Made by a program: the position numbers and the translations under genes
Shown here: positions 1 to 6,231 of the stretch, in pieces
How positions within the stretch are numbered: the stretch's first letter is position 1
Layout of the letters: each line of letters opens with the position of its first letter
NCBI GenBank assembly: GCA_031289975.1
Contig: JAITOM010000069.1
Span: 1-10,705 of the forward strand
Length of the DNA stretch: 10,705 nucleotides
Direction of reading: 5' to 3'
Source of the DNA: Methanobrevibacter sp.
GTDB lineage: Archaea > Methanobacteriota > Methanobacteria > Methanobacteriales > Methanobacteriaceae
The notes under the pieces: generated by a model
Told to the model about the DNA's origin: nothing
The model's input: the letters and a program-made list of their open reading frames with translations, nothing else
Databases searched by the model: none

Positions 1-231
1 GCTACATTTATAATGTGTCAAAATGTTATGGATTGTGATTTCTATAAAATTGAAAAAGTTGAATCAATAGTTAATAATCCATCTGAAGAAAGAGTTAATT
101 GGGAAGAGTCATGGTATAAGGAAAGATTTAACAATTTTATTAGGTTGAAGAAAAATAAAATCAAAAAAGAATTTATTGCAAAAGAAATGGAACGTTTGAA
201 AAAAGAATCTTTAAAAATAAATCATTCATAG
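1..231 (+). CDS. 3' end of an unrecognised gene (partial, start lies before the window)
   Basis: The reading frame is open from the first base and ends at TAG 229-231, so about 76 C-terminal residues are visible. The ATG at base 13 is in frame but has no convincing Shine-Dalgarno sequence, so the gene most likely begins upstream. The visible part has a Cys-containing segment (MCQNVMDCDFYKIEK) followed by a highly charged, Lys/Glu-rich tail that looks helical (KKNKIKKEFIAKEMERLKKE). I see no membrane segment and do not recognise the family. The last eight codons lie in a 24-bp tandem duplication whose first copy carries the stop codon; see the repeat entry. No function is assigned. Confidence 0.6.
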   Translation, partial: ATFIMCQNVMDCDFYKIEKVESIVNNPSEERVNWEESWYKERFNNFIRLKKNKIKKEFIAKEMERLKKESLKINHS

Positions 232-258
232 AAATTAAAAATAAATCACTCAAAGAAA
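211..258 (+). repeat. 24-bp tandem duplication across a stop codon
   Basis: Bases 211-234 and 235-258 are two adjacent 24-bp copies differing at two positions. 24 bp is eight codons, so the repeat keeps the frame. Copy 1 encodes LKINHS and then TAG; copy 2 encodes LKINHS and then AAG in the same frame and would run to a TAA soon after. The stop of the upstream gene may therefore have arisen by AAG to TAG mutation in one copy. Confidence 0.7.
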
Positions 259-259
259 T

Positions 260-582
260 AAAGAAATTATAGCAATGGGGGATGATTAAATTCTATAATT
301 TTAAATATTTTTTTAAAATTATTAATTAATCTAAAATTAATAATTAATCTTTAATTTTATTTTCATATAATAAAAATTATTTAAATTTTATTTATATTAA
401 TTTATTTTAATAAAATTATATTAAATTATAAAATTTAATAATATAATTTTATTTATAAATATAAAATAAAAATGATTGAATATAAAATGGATGGAATGTT
501 TAAATATAAATTAAAAAATGAAATTTAGATTTATTGTAGGTGTTTTAATGTTTAATATGAATTTTCATAAATAGGTGATTAA
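260..582. other. AT-rich intergenic spacer upstream of the ABC operon
   Basis: There is no ORF of note on either strand. The sequence is almost entirely A and T from about 290 to 480 and is full of short direct and inverted TTAATTAAT-type repeats, with TTAATAATTAATCT-like units near 317-351. It should contain the promoter of the permease gene, but the many TATA-like strings make a unique assignment impossible. Confidence 0.5.
499..508 (+). promoter_or_regulatory. candidate TATA box for the ABC permease operon
   Basis: TTTAAATATA lies 75 bp before the permease ATG. Initiation about 25 bp downstream would give a leader of about 50 nt ending in the Shine-Dalgarno AGGTGAT (573-579). A stronger-looking TTTATAAATATA at 452-463 is an alternative. 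The background AT content makes either call weak. Confidence 0.3.
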
Positions 583-1314
583 ATGGCTTTATTATTTTTT
601 TCTTTTGCTTTGAAAAATATTTTTAGAAATAAATGGAGATCAACATTTATTATTCTTCTTCTAACAATTGGTATTTTTGCATTACTCATTAGTGTGACTT
701 TTAATGAAGTTAGTGAAAATCTCGTAGATAATCTAAATGAATCAATGATGAGCAATAGTTTTGGAAATGAGAATTTTTCTGCTTTACTTGAAAATTATTC
801 AAATTCAAGCTCAGCTGCTAATTTATACTATAATAATTCTGATTCTTTTAATACCTCAAGTTTTAATATGTCAAATATTGAAGACTTTAAGAATGATATG
901 ACAAAGGGCATAAAAACATTGTCTTTTTATATGACTGCTTTTCTTGTTCTTATTGGTGCTCTTCTTATGATGATTGTAATGTTGAAGGCTGTTGGTGAGA
1001 GAACAAGAGAGATAGGTGTTTTAAAAAGTATTGGTTGGACTAATTTTAGAGTTGCTGCTTTAATATTATTAGAATCTATTTTCCAGTTATTAATTTCATG
1101 GATTGTGGTTATAGTTTTACTTTTAATTTTTTATTTATTAAATGGGCATGCTATGAGTGAAGTTTTCAACACGTTCCATATAACTAAATTTATAGTTGAA
1201 AGGATTTTTACAATAACTTTCTTAACATCTTTATTCATCCCAATAATAGGAACTATAATCCCATTGTTAAAAGCATTCCGCATAAAACCAAGTGAAGCTA
1301 TGAGGTATGAATAA
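583..1314 (+). CDS. Compact FtsX/MacB-type ABC transporter permease
   Basis: This 243-aa membrane protein has the FtsX-type permease layout: TM1 at about 19-40, an extracytoplasmic loop at about 41-112, TM2 at about 113-134, the cytoplasmic coupling segment GERTREIGVLKSIGWT (about 138-153), TM3 at about 156-186, TM4 at about 205-229, and the family's C-terminal ending RIKPSEAMRYE. Family members of the MacB/LolC kind are usually near 400 residues with a folded periplasmic domain of about 200. Here that loop is only about 70 residues, rich in Ser and Asn, with six N-x-S sequons. The start is set by AGGTGAT at 573-579. The ATPase follows 14-20 bp downstream, so the two form an operon and probably one transporter. 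Substrate is unknown; such systems act in lipoprotein or peptide extrusion, or as mechanotransmission devices. The loop could be natural reduction or an old in-frame deletion. Confidence 0.88.
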   Translation: MALLFFSFALKNIFRNKWRSTFIILLLTIGIFALLISVTFNEVSENLVDNLNESMMSNSFGNENFSALLENYSNSSSAANLYYNNSDSFNTSSFNMSNIEDFKNDMTKGIKTLSFYMTAFLVLIGALLMMIVMLKAVGERTREIGVLKSIGWTNFRVAALILLESIFQLLISWIVVIVLLLIFYLLNGHAMSEVFNTFHITKFIVERIFTITFLTSLFIPIIGTIIPLLKAFRIKPSEAMRYE

Positions 1315-1328
1315 TAATTAAGGAGTTC

Positions 1329-1985
1329 ATGATAATGATAACCATTAAAAATTTAACTAAAATATATGATAAAGGCAGAACGGTAGCTTTAAGAAATATT
1401 GATTTAGATATTGAAGATACTGAATTTGTTTCTATAATGGGTACTTCTGGTTCAGGTAAATCAACTTTATTAAATATGATTGGTGGGTTAGATGTTCCAA
1501 ATGAAGGAACTATTGAAGTTATGGGGGAAAACCTATCTAAAATAAAATTAAGTAATTATAGGCGAGAAACTTTAGGTTTTGTTTTCCAATTACATAACCT
1601 CATTCCTAATCTTACTTGTTTGGAAAATATTGAATTACCTTTATTTGGTAATTCAAATTCATCATCGCAAATGAAAGATAAGGCTATGAATCTTTTAAGA
1701 GCTGTTGACTTGGATGAATTTGCTAATAAACATCCAAAATATTTGTCTGGTGGAGAAATGCAAAGAGTAGCTATTGCAAGAGCTTTAGTTAATAATCCTA
1801 AAGTTATACTTGCTGATGAACCAACAGGACAACTTGATAGTGAAAATAGTGAAATGATCATGGATTTATTAGAAGAGAAGCAAAAAGAAACGAATGCTAC
1901 ACTTATAGTAGTAACACATGATTTTGAAATAGCTAAAAGAGCTGATAAAATAATTAAAATTAGAGATGGACAAATAGAAAGCTAA
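1329..1985 (+). CDS. ABC transporter ATP-binding protein, LolD/MacB type
   Basis: This is a complete 218-aa nucleotide-binding subunit with every catalytic motif: Walker A GTSGSGKST (38-46), Q-loop Gln87, signature LSGGEMQ (139-145), Walker B VILADEPTGQLD (159-170) and switch His197 (VVTHD). The D-loop reads GQLD where GNLD is more usual. Length and motif spelling fit the LolD/MacB/FtsE-like class that partners FtsX-type permeases, agreeing with the gene just upstream. It should hydrolyse ATP at the cytoplasmic face of that permease. ATGs occur at 1329 and 1335. The AGGAG at 1321-1325 is too close to the first when aligned to the 16S tail and well placed for the second, so the protein probably starts MITIKNLTKIYD at 1335. 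Codon use resembles the permease. Confidence 0.93.
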   Translation: MIMITIKNLTKIYDKGRTVALRNIDLDIEDTEFVSIMGTSGSGKSTLLNMIGGLDVPNEGTIEVMGENLSKIKLSNYRRETLGFVFQLHNLIPNLTCLENIELPLFGNSNSSSQMKDKAMNLLRAVDLDEFANKHPKYLSGGEMQRVAIARALVNNPKVILADEPTGQLDSENSEMIMDLLEEKQKETNATLIVVTHDFEIAKRADKIIKIRDGQIES

Positions 1986-2035
1986 ATTAATAAATTTTCT
2001 TATTTTAACAGTAATGGAATATTTTAGGAGAGTTC

Positions 2036-2113
2036 ATGAAAATAACTAATTATAATAGTATAAAACTTAAATTTTTGCATGAATCATGTCAATTTTCAGT
2101 TAAACAACTTTAG
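2036..2113 (+). other. 25-codon ORF with its own Shine-Dalgarno, probably vestigial
   Basis: AGGAG at 2026-2030 precedes ATG 2036, resembling the ribosome-binding site of the ATPase gene upstream. The ORF (MKITNYNSIKLKFLHESCQF then SVKQL) stops at 2111-2113. Its second half runs into sequence alignable with the AAA-ATPase gene, so it looks like the start of a lost gene fused to the relic downstream. A functional peptide is unlikely. Confidence 0.25.
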
Positions 2114-2253
2114 TTGATTTTAACCATCAGAAAAGAATTTTCAGCTGTCTGTGGTTATACTCAAAAAGAACTTGAAGATTATTTCGAATAATTCATAATT
2201 TTGTGGGTGTGCATTTAAAAACAAAGAAATTAAATGCAATTTTAAAACCATAG
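2071..2253 (+). pseudogene. Internally deleted relic of an AAA-ATPase/PD-(D/E)XK gene
   Basis: Bases from about 2091 to 2205 match 2917-3028 of the intact neighbour closely, including a run identical from TGTGGTTATACTCAAAAAGA through GAAGATTATTTC. Then, with no spacer, bases 2209-2253 match 3834-3893, the extreme 3' end of the same gene including the stop ACCATAG. About 800 bp of the gene is missing at this junction, and everything before roughly codon 200 is missing or unalignable. Within the remnant there are in-frame stops (TTCGAATAATTC against TTCAAAGAATTC in the intact copy) and a one-base deletion near 2213. Translation gives LTIRKEFSAVCGYTQKELED, matching residues 216-235 of the intact protein with few changes, so this is a paralogue or an older duplicate, not a very recent copy. 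It cannot be functional. Confidence 0.85.
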
Positions 2254-2260
2254 ATAAATG

Positions 2261-2270
2261 TTTATAAAAA
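2261..2270 (+). promoter_or_regulatory. candidate TATA box for the AAA-ATPase gene
   Basis: TTTATAAAAA lies just after the relic's stop. Initiation about 25 bp on would fall near 2290, immediately before the Shine-Dalgarno GAGGA at 2293-2297 and ATG 2304, giving a very short leader. The segment between is A8-G-T14 (T-run 2275-2288). That run could also terminate transcripts arriving from the ABC operon, separating the two units. Confidence 0.45.
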
Positions 2271-2303
2271 AAAGTTTTTTTTTTTTTTAAATGAGGAATT
2301 AAA

Positions 2304-3893
2304 ATGGATATTAAAGAAAAATTATCTTTAGGATTAGCTGATTTTGAAAATATAATAAAAGAAGATAAGATTTATGTTGATAAAACAGATATGATAGAGA
2401 AAATAATAAGATTAAAAAGGAAATATTATTTTCTATCAAGACCAAGAAGATTTGGGAAATCATTATGTATAAGCACACTTAAAAATCTTTTTGAAGGAAA
2501 AAAAGAACTGTTTAAAGGTACTTACATTTATGGTAGTTGGGATTGGGATGAAACATACCCAGTGATAAGATTAGATTTGAGTAATCCTAAATCGCAATCG
2601 TCTGAAAAATTTGAAAAATCTTTAAATTTTTATTTGGATTCTGTAGCTGAAGATGAGTTTAGCTTTGAACTTAGAGCAAAGTTTTCTAATGACAAATTCA
2701 GTGAATTAATAAGGAATGTTTGCAAGAATACAGGAAAAAAAGTCGTTGTTTTAATTGATGAATACGATAAAGCAATGCTTGCCAATGCAGATAATGAAAA
2801 AATAGCTACGAATATTCGTGATGATGTATTAAAAGATTTTTATGGTGCTTTAAAAAGTTTGGAAAGTAGTCTTAAATTTGTTTTTATAACTGGTGTTAGT
2901 AAATTTGCTAAAACTTCGATATTTTCAGATTTAAACAATTTAGTGGATTTGACCATTAGAGAGGAATTTTCAACTATCTGTGGTTATACTCAAAAAGAAC
3001 TTGAAGATTATTTCAAAGAATTCATAATTGAAAGTAGTGAAAAACAATATATGGGTGAAATTGATTTACTTAAATTGATTAAGGAGTGGTATAATGGTTA
3101 TAGTTGGGATGGGATGAATTTTCTTTATAATCCATATTCAATACTATCTTTCTTTGATACTGATGAATTTGATAATTATTGGTTTGAGACTGGAACACCG
3201 AGTTTTTTAATTAGAATTATGGAAAAAAAGAATAATATAGATATTTTATTTGATAAAAGTTTAAACTTATTTGGTTCTTTCCCTAATTTTGATGTGAATA
3301 ATCTTGATTTGAAAACTATTCTTTTACAAAGTGGTTATTTAACAATTAAAAAGAAGACAATTAATCCTGGTGAGTTAACTAAATATGATTTGGATATTCC
3401 TAATAAGGAAGTTCGAGAATCATTGTTTAGCTACATCTTAGGAACATGTCTTGATAGAACTGGTGAGGATACTTATTCAATAGCTAAGGATATGGTTAGG
3501 CAATTAATTTCAGTTGATGAGGCAGGTTTTCAAAGGTCTTTAGAAGTGCTTTTTAAAAGTATTAATTATAGCTTACATTCTAAGCTTAATGATATGGAGG
3601 CATTTTATCATATTTTATTTTTATCTTGGATGCAGATAATTGGTTTTGATATTCAAGGTGAAGTGATTCAATTAACAAATAGGCTTGATGGCTTGTTAAT
3701 AAAAGATAACTATGTGATTATTTTAGAATTAAAGTACAGTAAGAGTGAAAGTTTGGATAAGTTATTGGATAAAGCTATAAATCAAATCAAAGAAAATGGT
3801 TACTATAAACCTTATCAAAATAAGAAAACGATTATCTTTGTGGGGATTGCATTTAAAAACAAAGATGTTAAATGTAGAATTTTAAAACCATAG
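2304..3893 (+). CDS. AAA-ATPase-like protein with C-terminal PD-(D/E)XK nuclease domain
   Basis: The 529-aa protein matches the AAA-ATPase_like plus PDDEXK_9 architecture, abundant as paralogues in gut archaea and bacteria. The ATPase part has the family's N-terminal segment (IYVDKTDMIEKII), the modified Walker A SRPRRFGKSL (45-54), Walker B VVVLIDEYDKAM (147-158) and ITGVSKFAKTSIFSDLNNL (195-213, probable sensor region). WYNGYSW at 262-268 is also typical. The C-terminal domain carries PD-(D/E)XK-like catalytic residues: Asp462 in NRLDGLL, then Glu475 and Lys477 in VIILELKY. The product is soluble with no signal peptide. The start is fixed by GAGGA (2293-2297). Length is normal and the frame intact, unlike the relic just upstream. 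The biological role of the family is not established; defence, DNA transactions or selfish behaviour have to be considered. It looks monocistronic, with a T10 terminator after its stop. Confidence 0.88.
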   Translation: MDIKEKLSLGLADFENIIKEDKIYVDKTDMIEKIIRLKRKYYFLSRPRRFGKSLCISTLKNLFEGKKELFKGTYIYGSWDWDETYPVIRLDLSNPKSQSSEKFEKSLNFYLDSVAEDEFSFELRAKFSNDKFSELIRNVCKNTGKKVVVLIDEYDKAMLANADNEKIATNIRDDVLKDFYGALKSLESSLKFVFITGVSKFAKTSIFSDLNNLVDLTIREEFSTICGYTQKELEDYFKEFIIESSEKQYMGEIDLLKLIKEWYNGYSWDGMNFLYNPYSILSFFDTDEFDNYWFETGTPSFLIRIMEKKNNIDILFDKSLNLFGSFPNFDVNNLDLKTILLQSGYLTIKKKTINPGELTKYDLDIPNKEVRESLFSYILGTCLDRTGEDTYSIAKDMVRQLISVDEAGFQRSLEVLFKSINYSLHSKLNDMEAFYHILFLSWMQIIGFDIQGEVIQLTNRLDGLLIKDNYVIILELKYSKSESLDKLLDKAINQIKENGYYKPYQNKKTIIFVGIAFKNKDVKCRILKP

Positions 3894-3912
3894 AAATAGC
3901 TTTTCAAAGATA

Positions 3913-3922
3913 TTTTTTTTTT
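3913..3922 (+). terminator. oligo-T terminator after the AAA-ATPase gene
   Basis: A run of ten T begins 20 bp after the stop codon. Oligo-T tracts on the coding strand are sufficient for intrinsic termination in archaea. Another eight-T run follows near 3987. Confidence 0.5.
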
Positions 3923-4184
3923 AACATTTAAAACTTCTAAACGAAAGTTAAATTGATTAAAATATTTATTTTTCTTTATTATTATATTTTTTTTAATTAA
4001 TCTAAATATTCTTTAGTTATATTAATAATGCATATTTATTTACAATAAATTTTTAGGCTCATGCAATATTAAAATACATAATACATTGTAAATTTGATAA
4101 AATTTATAATAATCAATTATAGTTATTATGGAAAAGTTTTTAAATTTTCAACGATAAATTTTTTTATTAAATTATTTAATTTCA

Positions 4185-4275
4185 AATTTTAATTAATATA
4201 AATAAATTTTAATTAATATAAATAAATTTTAATTAATATAAATAAATTTTAATTAATATAAATAAATTTTAATTA
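4185..4275. repeat. 20-bp tandem repeat, about 4.5 copies
   Basis: The unit AATAAATTTTAATTAATATA occurs three times perfectly at 4201-4260, preceded by a 16-bp partial copy (4185-4200) and followed by a 15-bp partial copy (4261-4275). Copies are identical, so expansion is recent or maintained. The unit contains the palindrome TTAATTAA and its length is close to two helical turns. Confidence 0.95.
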
Positions 4276-4430
4276 TAGTGGTGGAAAAATGTTTTTAATT
4301 AATCATTTATTTTTAAATATCTTATTTTTAAAAATTTTAAATTAAGATTAAATTAATTTTTTAAATAATAACTTTCAGTTGTTCATTTTTAAAAATAATA
4401 AATATAATTTTTTTAATTAAAAATTTAATA

Positions 4431-4470
4431 ATTATATTTCCTTTTTAAAAATTATATTTCCTTTTTAAAA
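4431..4470. repeat. 20-bp perfect tandem duplication
   Basis: ATTATATTTCCTTTTTAAAA occurs at 4431-4450 and again at 4451-4470. The unit length equals that of the minisatellite 155 bp upstream, but the sequence is different. Confidence 0.95.
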
Positions 4471-4478
4471 ACTTCATT

Positions 4479-4581
4479 ATTGAACTTGTTCAATTAGATT
4501 AATAAAATCTTTGAAAAAATTAATCAAAAAAAAACTTTATTGAAATTTTTTATTTCAATTAGAAAATCTGAAAGATTTTCT
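4479..4581. other. three successive short hairpins
   Basis: Perfect inverted repeats follow one another: ATTGAAC/GTTCAAT with a 2-nt spacer (4479-4494), ATTGAAAT/ATTTCAAT with a 5-nt T loop (4539-4559), and AGAAAATCT/AGATTTTCT with loop GAA (4561-4581). The last two are separated by a single base. They could be structured RNA, protein-binding sites or chance in AT-rich DNA. The third, with a 9-bp stem, is the strongest. Confidence 0.45.
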
Positions 4582-4701
4582 TTAATTACAAGCATTATTT
4601 CATAATACACTATAATTTTAAATTAAATTATAATGAATATATAAAAAATTTATATATTTAAAAAGTTAAACAAAAAACATATTAGAATAATATAAAGAAT
4701 A

Positions 4702-4858
4702 AATTAAAAGGCACTGTAAAAGAGGATGGAAATTCGCAATCTGGAATTTGGATTTTTAGCAGAAAATTTAGGACATATACCTGTCATTAAGCTTTTATCA
4801 TCTGTTTTTAATTTTTCAATTGTGAAAATCCATGCTAATTTTACAGTGCCAATTAAAA
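4702..4858. mobile_element. 141-bp MITE-like element with terminal inverted repeats and 8-bp target duplication
   Basis: The element occupies 4710-4850. It starts GGCACTGTAAAA and ends TTTTACAGTGCC, a perfect 12-bp terminal inverted repeat. With one gap the similarity extends to about 30 bp (left GATGGAAATTCGCAAT against right CATGGATTTTCACAAT). Directly outside are identical 8-mers AATTAAAA at 4702-4709 and 4851-4858, the expected target-site duplication. It has no ORF and is far too short for a transposase, so it must have been mobilised in trans by a related IS. ISM1 of Methanobrevibacter smithii, recalled as having inverted repeats of about 29 bp and 8-bp duplications, is a candidate parent, not confirmed here. 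Related ends lie at 9467 and 10225. Confidence 0.88.
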
Positions 4859-5156
4859 ATAAGGAATAAATTAATATTGTCAAATTATAAAATTATCTTA
4901 TTCACATAAAAATAAATATTATTAAAATATATTTATTTAAAATTATTTATATTAATTAAAATAAGTTGATATTATTCAAAATTTAAAATTATAGATTTTT
5001 ATAAATTAATATTTGAAATTAAACATTTTAATAAAAAAAATTATCATCCAAAATTTAAGAACTTTTCCAAATGGTCATAATACAATAATCCATAATACAA
5101 TATAAAATATTAAACTCATTCTTATTAATGTTTAATTATAATGAATTGTAAATTTA

Positions 5157-5164
5157 TTATATAA
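5157..5164 (+). promoter_or_regulatory. candidate TATA box of the mmp operon
   Basis: TTATATAA lies 57 bp before the mmp6 start. Initiation about 25 bp downstream gives a leader of roughly 30 nt that includes the Shine-Dalgarno GGTG at 5211-5214. Another AT-rich candidate, TTTATACAAATA, begins near 5179 but would leave almost no leader. Confidence 0.4.
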
Positions 5165-5220
5165 TGTTATAATTTAGATTTATACAAATAATACTAATTA
5201 ATAATAATATGGTGTGAAAT

Positions 5221-5688
5221 ATGGCGAATAATGTAAGTGTAAATGTTTGTGCAAGCACTGATTTAAATTCACAGGATATGGATCCAGATAATATTACTCG
5301 AATGATTATTTTAGGTCCTAAAGCTGAGGTTAGTGAGAGTGAAGTAGTTAATTATATTCATCTTTTAGGCTTACCTGTAACCACCAAATTAACATGTTAT
5401 GGTGCTATGGTAAGTGGAAAAGAGGAAGACGTTTTAAATGTTATTAAAGAAGTTAGGAAATTAGATCCTTATAATTTGTTCTCAAGAGATAGAGGCTTTC
5501 CAATTGGAGATCCAAGAAGATGTAGAGGTCACAGATATGGCCCAAGAGAAGGGTTTCATCAAATGGAAAGTGAATATAAATTATTAGAAGATGTTTCAGA
5601 TGCTTTAAAAAATCCTAAAGAAGTTTCTCTTGAGAAAGAAAAGCGAATGGATCTTGATGAACTTGAACAAATATTTAGTGAAAATTAA
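5221..5688 (+). CDS. mmp6: Methanogenesis marker protein 6 (Mmp6)
   Basis: The 155-aa soluble protein matches methanogenesis marker 6, a family confined to methanogens and related methane-metabolising archaea. Recognisable parts are the ferredoxin-fold-like first half (TRMIILGPKAEVSESEVVNY, about 27-46) and the highly conserved Arg/Gly-rich block LDPYNLFSRDRGFPIGDPRR with CRGHRYGPREGF (81-112), with Cys101. The C-terminal 45 residues are acidic, helical and less conserved. Its biochemical role is unknown; its place at the head of a cluster with Mmp5, Mmp15 and Mmp17 links it by association to methyl-coenzyme M reductase assembly or activation. The start is set by GGTG at 5211-5214, with no other in-frame start nearby. 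The gap to mmp5 is 90 bp, the largest inside the cluster. Confidence 0.9.
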   Translation: MANNVSVNVCASTDLNSQDMDPDNITRMIILGPKAEVSESEVVNYIHLLGLPVTTKLTCYGAMVSGKEEDVLNVIKEVRKLDPYNLFSRDRGFPIGDPRRCRGHRYGPREGFHQMESEYKLLEDVSDALKNPKEVSLEKEKRMDLDELEQIFSEN

Positions 5689-5737
5689 AATACTCATTTG
5701 AATAAAAATTTAATAAAATGTAAGTGATTAAAAAATT

Positions 5738-5745
5738 TTTATAAA
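5738..5745 (+). promoter_or_regulatory. possible internal TATA box before mmp5
   Basis: TTTATAAA lies 34 bp upstream of the mmp5 ATG in the 90-bp gap. It could start a second, nearly leaderless transcript, but the AT-rich spacer makes this weak. Confidence 0.2.
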
Positions 5746-5778
5746 ATTATAAATAAAAGAAAAAGGAATTCTGTTAAA

Positions 5779-6228
5779 ATGGTAAAAGTAGCAATATTTC
5801 CACCAAATTCATTGATTTTAGCTGATTTGATTGAAAGAAAGGGGCATGAGTCATTGGCTTTGCAGAAAGCTGTTAGGAAAAAAGTAATTGACCCTGAAAT
5901 AGACTCACCTCCTATGAACATAAGCGAAGAAGATCCAATTAAAGGGTTAAAGTATGCAGCTATTGAAGTGCCTTCTGGGGTTAGAGGAAGAATGTCAATT
6001 ATTGGTCCATTAATAGATGAAGCTGAAGCAGCTATTATTGTTGATAAAGCTCCCTTTGGTTTTGGTTGTATTGGTTGTGCAAGAACTAATGAACTATCTA
6101 CTTTTTGTATGAGAAAAAGAGGAGTTCCTACACTTGAATTAGTTTATCCTACTAATAGGGATGAAACAATTGATATGGTAAATAAGATTAATACATTTTT
6201 AGATGGGTTAAATAATAAGGAGGAATAA
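5779..6228 (+). CDS. mmp5: Methanogenesis marker protein 5 (Mmp5)
   Basis: The 149-aa product begins MVKVAIFPPNSLILADLIER, characteristic of methanogenesis marker 5. The conserved core includes VPSGVRGRMSIIGPLIDEAE (about 64-83) and DKAPFGFGCIGCARTNEL (89-106). The C-x2-C pair (Cys97, Cys100) with Cys110 (STFCMRKRG) could bind a metal or an iron-sulfur cluster, which is inference. The protein is soluble with no signal peptide. Function is unknown; the family is restricted to methanogens and is used as a phylogenetic marker of methanogenesis. AGGA at 5764-5767 positions the start. The 3' end carries the Shine-Dalgarno of mmp15, and only three bases separate the two genes, indicating translational coupling. 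Confidence 0.9.
   Translation: MVKVAIFPPNSLILADLIERKGHESLALQKAVRKKVIDPEIDSPPMNISEEDPIKGLKYAAIEVPSGVRGRMSIIGPLIDEAEAAIIVDKAPFGFGCIGCARTNELSTFCMRKRGVPTLELVYPTNRDETIDMVNKINTFLDGLNNKEE
6217..6223 (+). promoter_or_regulatory. strong ribosome-binding site fixing the TTG start of mmp15
   Basis: AAGGAGG inside the last codons of mmp5 ends 8 nt before TTG 6232. It is the best Shine-Dalgarno in the window and supports the rare TTG start. Confidence 0.8.
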
Positions 6229-6231
6229 TAA

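Larger units (their letters stand above)
3923..5220. other. 1.3-kb non-coding region before the mmp operon
   Basis: I find no credible gene on either strand; all frames are closed by frequent stops and base composition is extremely AT-rich. It holds a 20-bp minisatellite (4185-4275), a 20-bp duplication (4431-4470), three hairpins (4479-4581), a MITE-like element (4702-4858 with target duplications) and, at its end, the mmp6 promoter. Stretches at 4079-4095 and 5140-5156 share TTGTAAATTT-type sequence but are too simple to interpret. No tRNA-like sequence was seen. Confidence 0.6.

Noticed and set aside
229..262. Pyrrolysine readthrough of the TAG stop
   Set aside because: The frame continues only about 10 codons, the arrangement is explained by the tandem duplication, and nothing in the window points to a pyrrolysine system.
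1556..1861. 101-codon minus-strand ORF inside the ABC ATPase gene
   Set aside because: It is the antisense shadow of a gene with all ABC motifs; it has no ribosome-binding site and no recognisable protein features.
4185..4275. CRISPR array
   Set aside because: The repeats are directly adjacent with no unique spacers and the unit is only 20 bp of A and T; it is a minisatellite.
3923..4700. Replication origin in the long AT-rich spacer
   Set aside because: No origin-recognition-box-like GC-containing repeats and no cdc6/orc1 gene are nearby; AT richness alone is not evidence in this genome.
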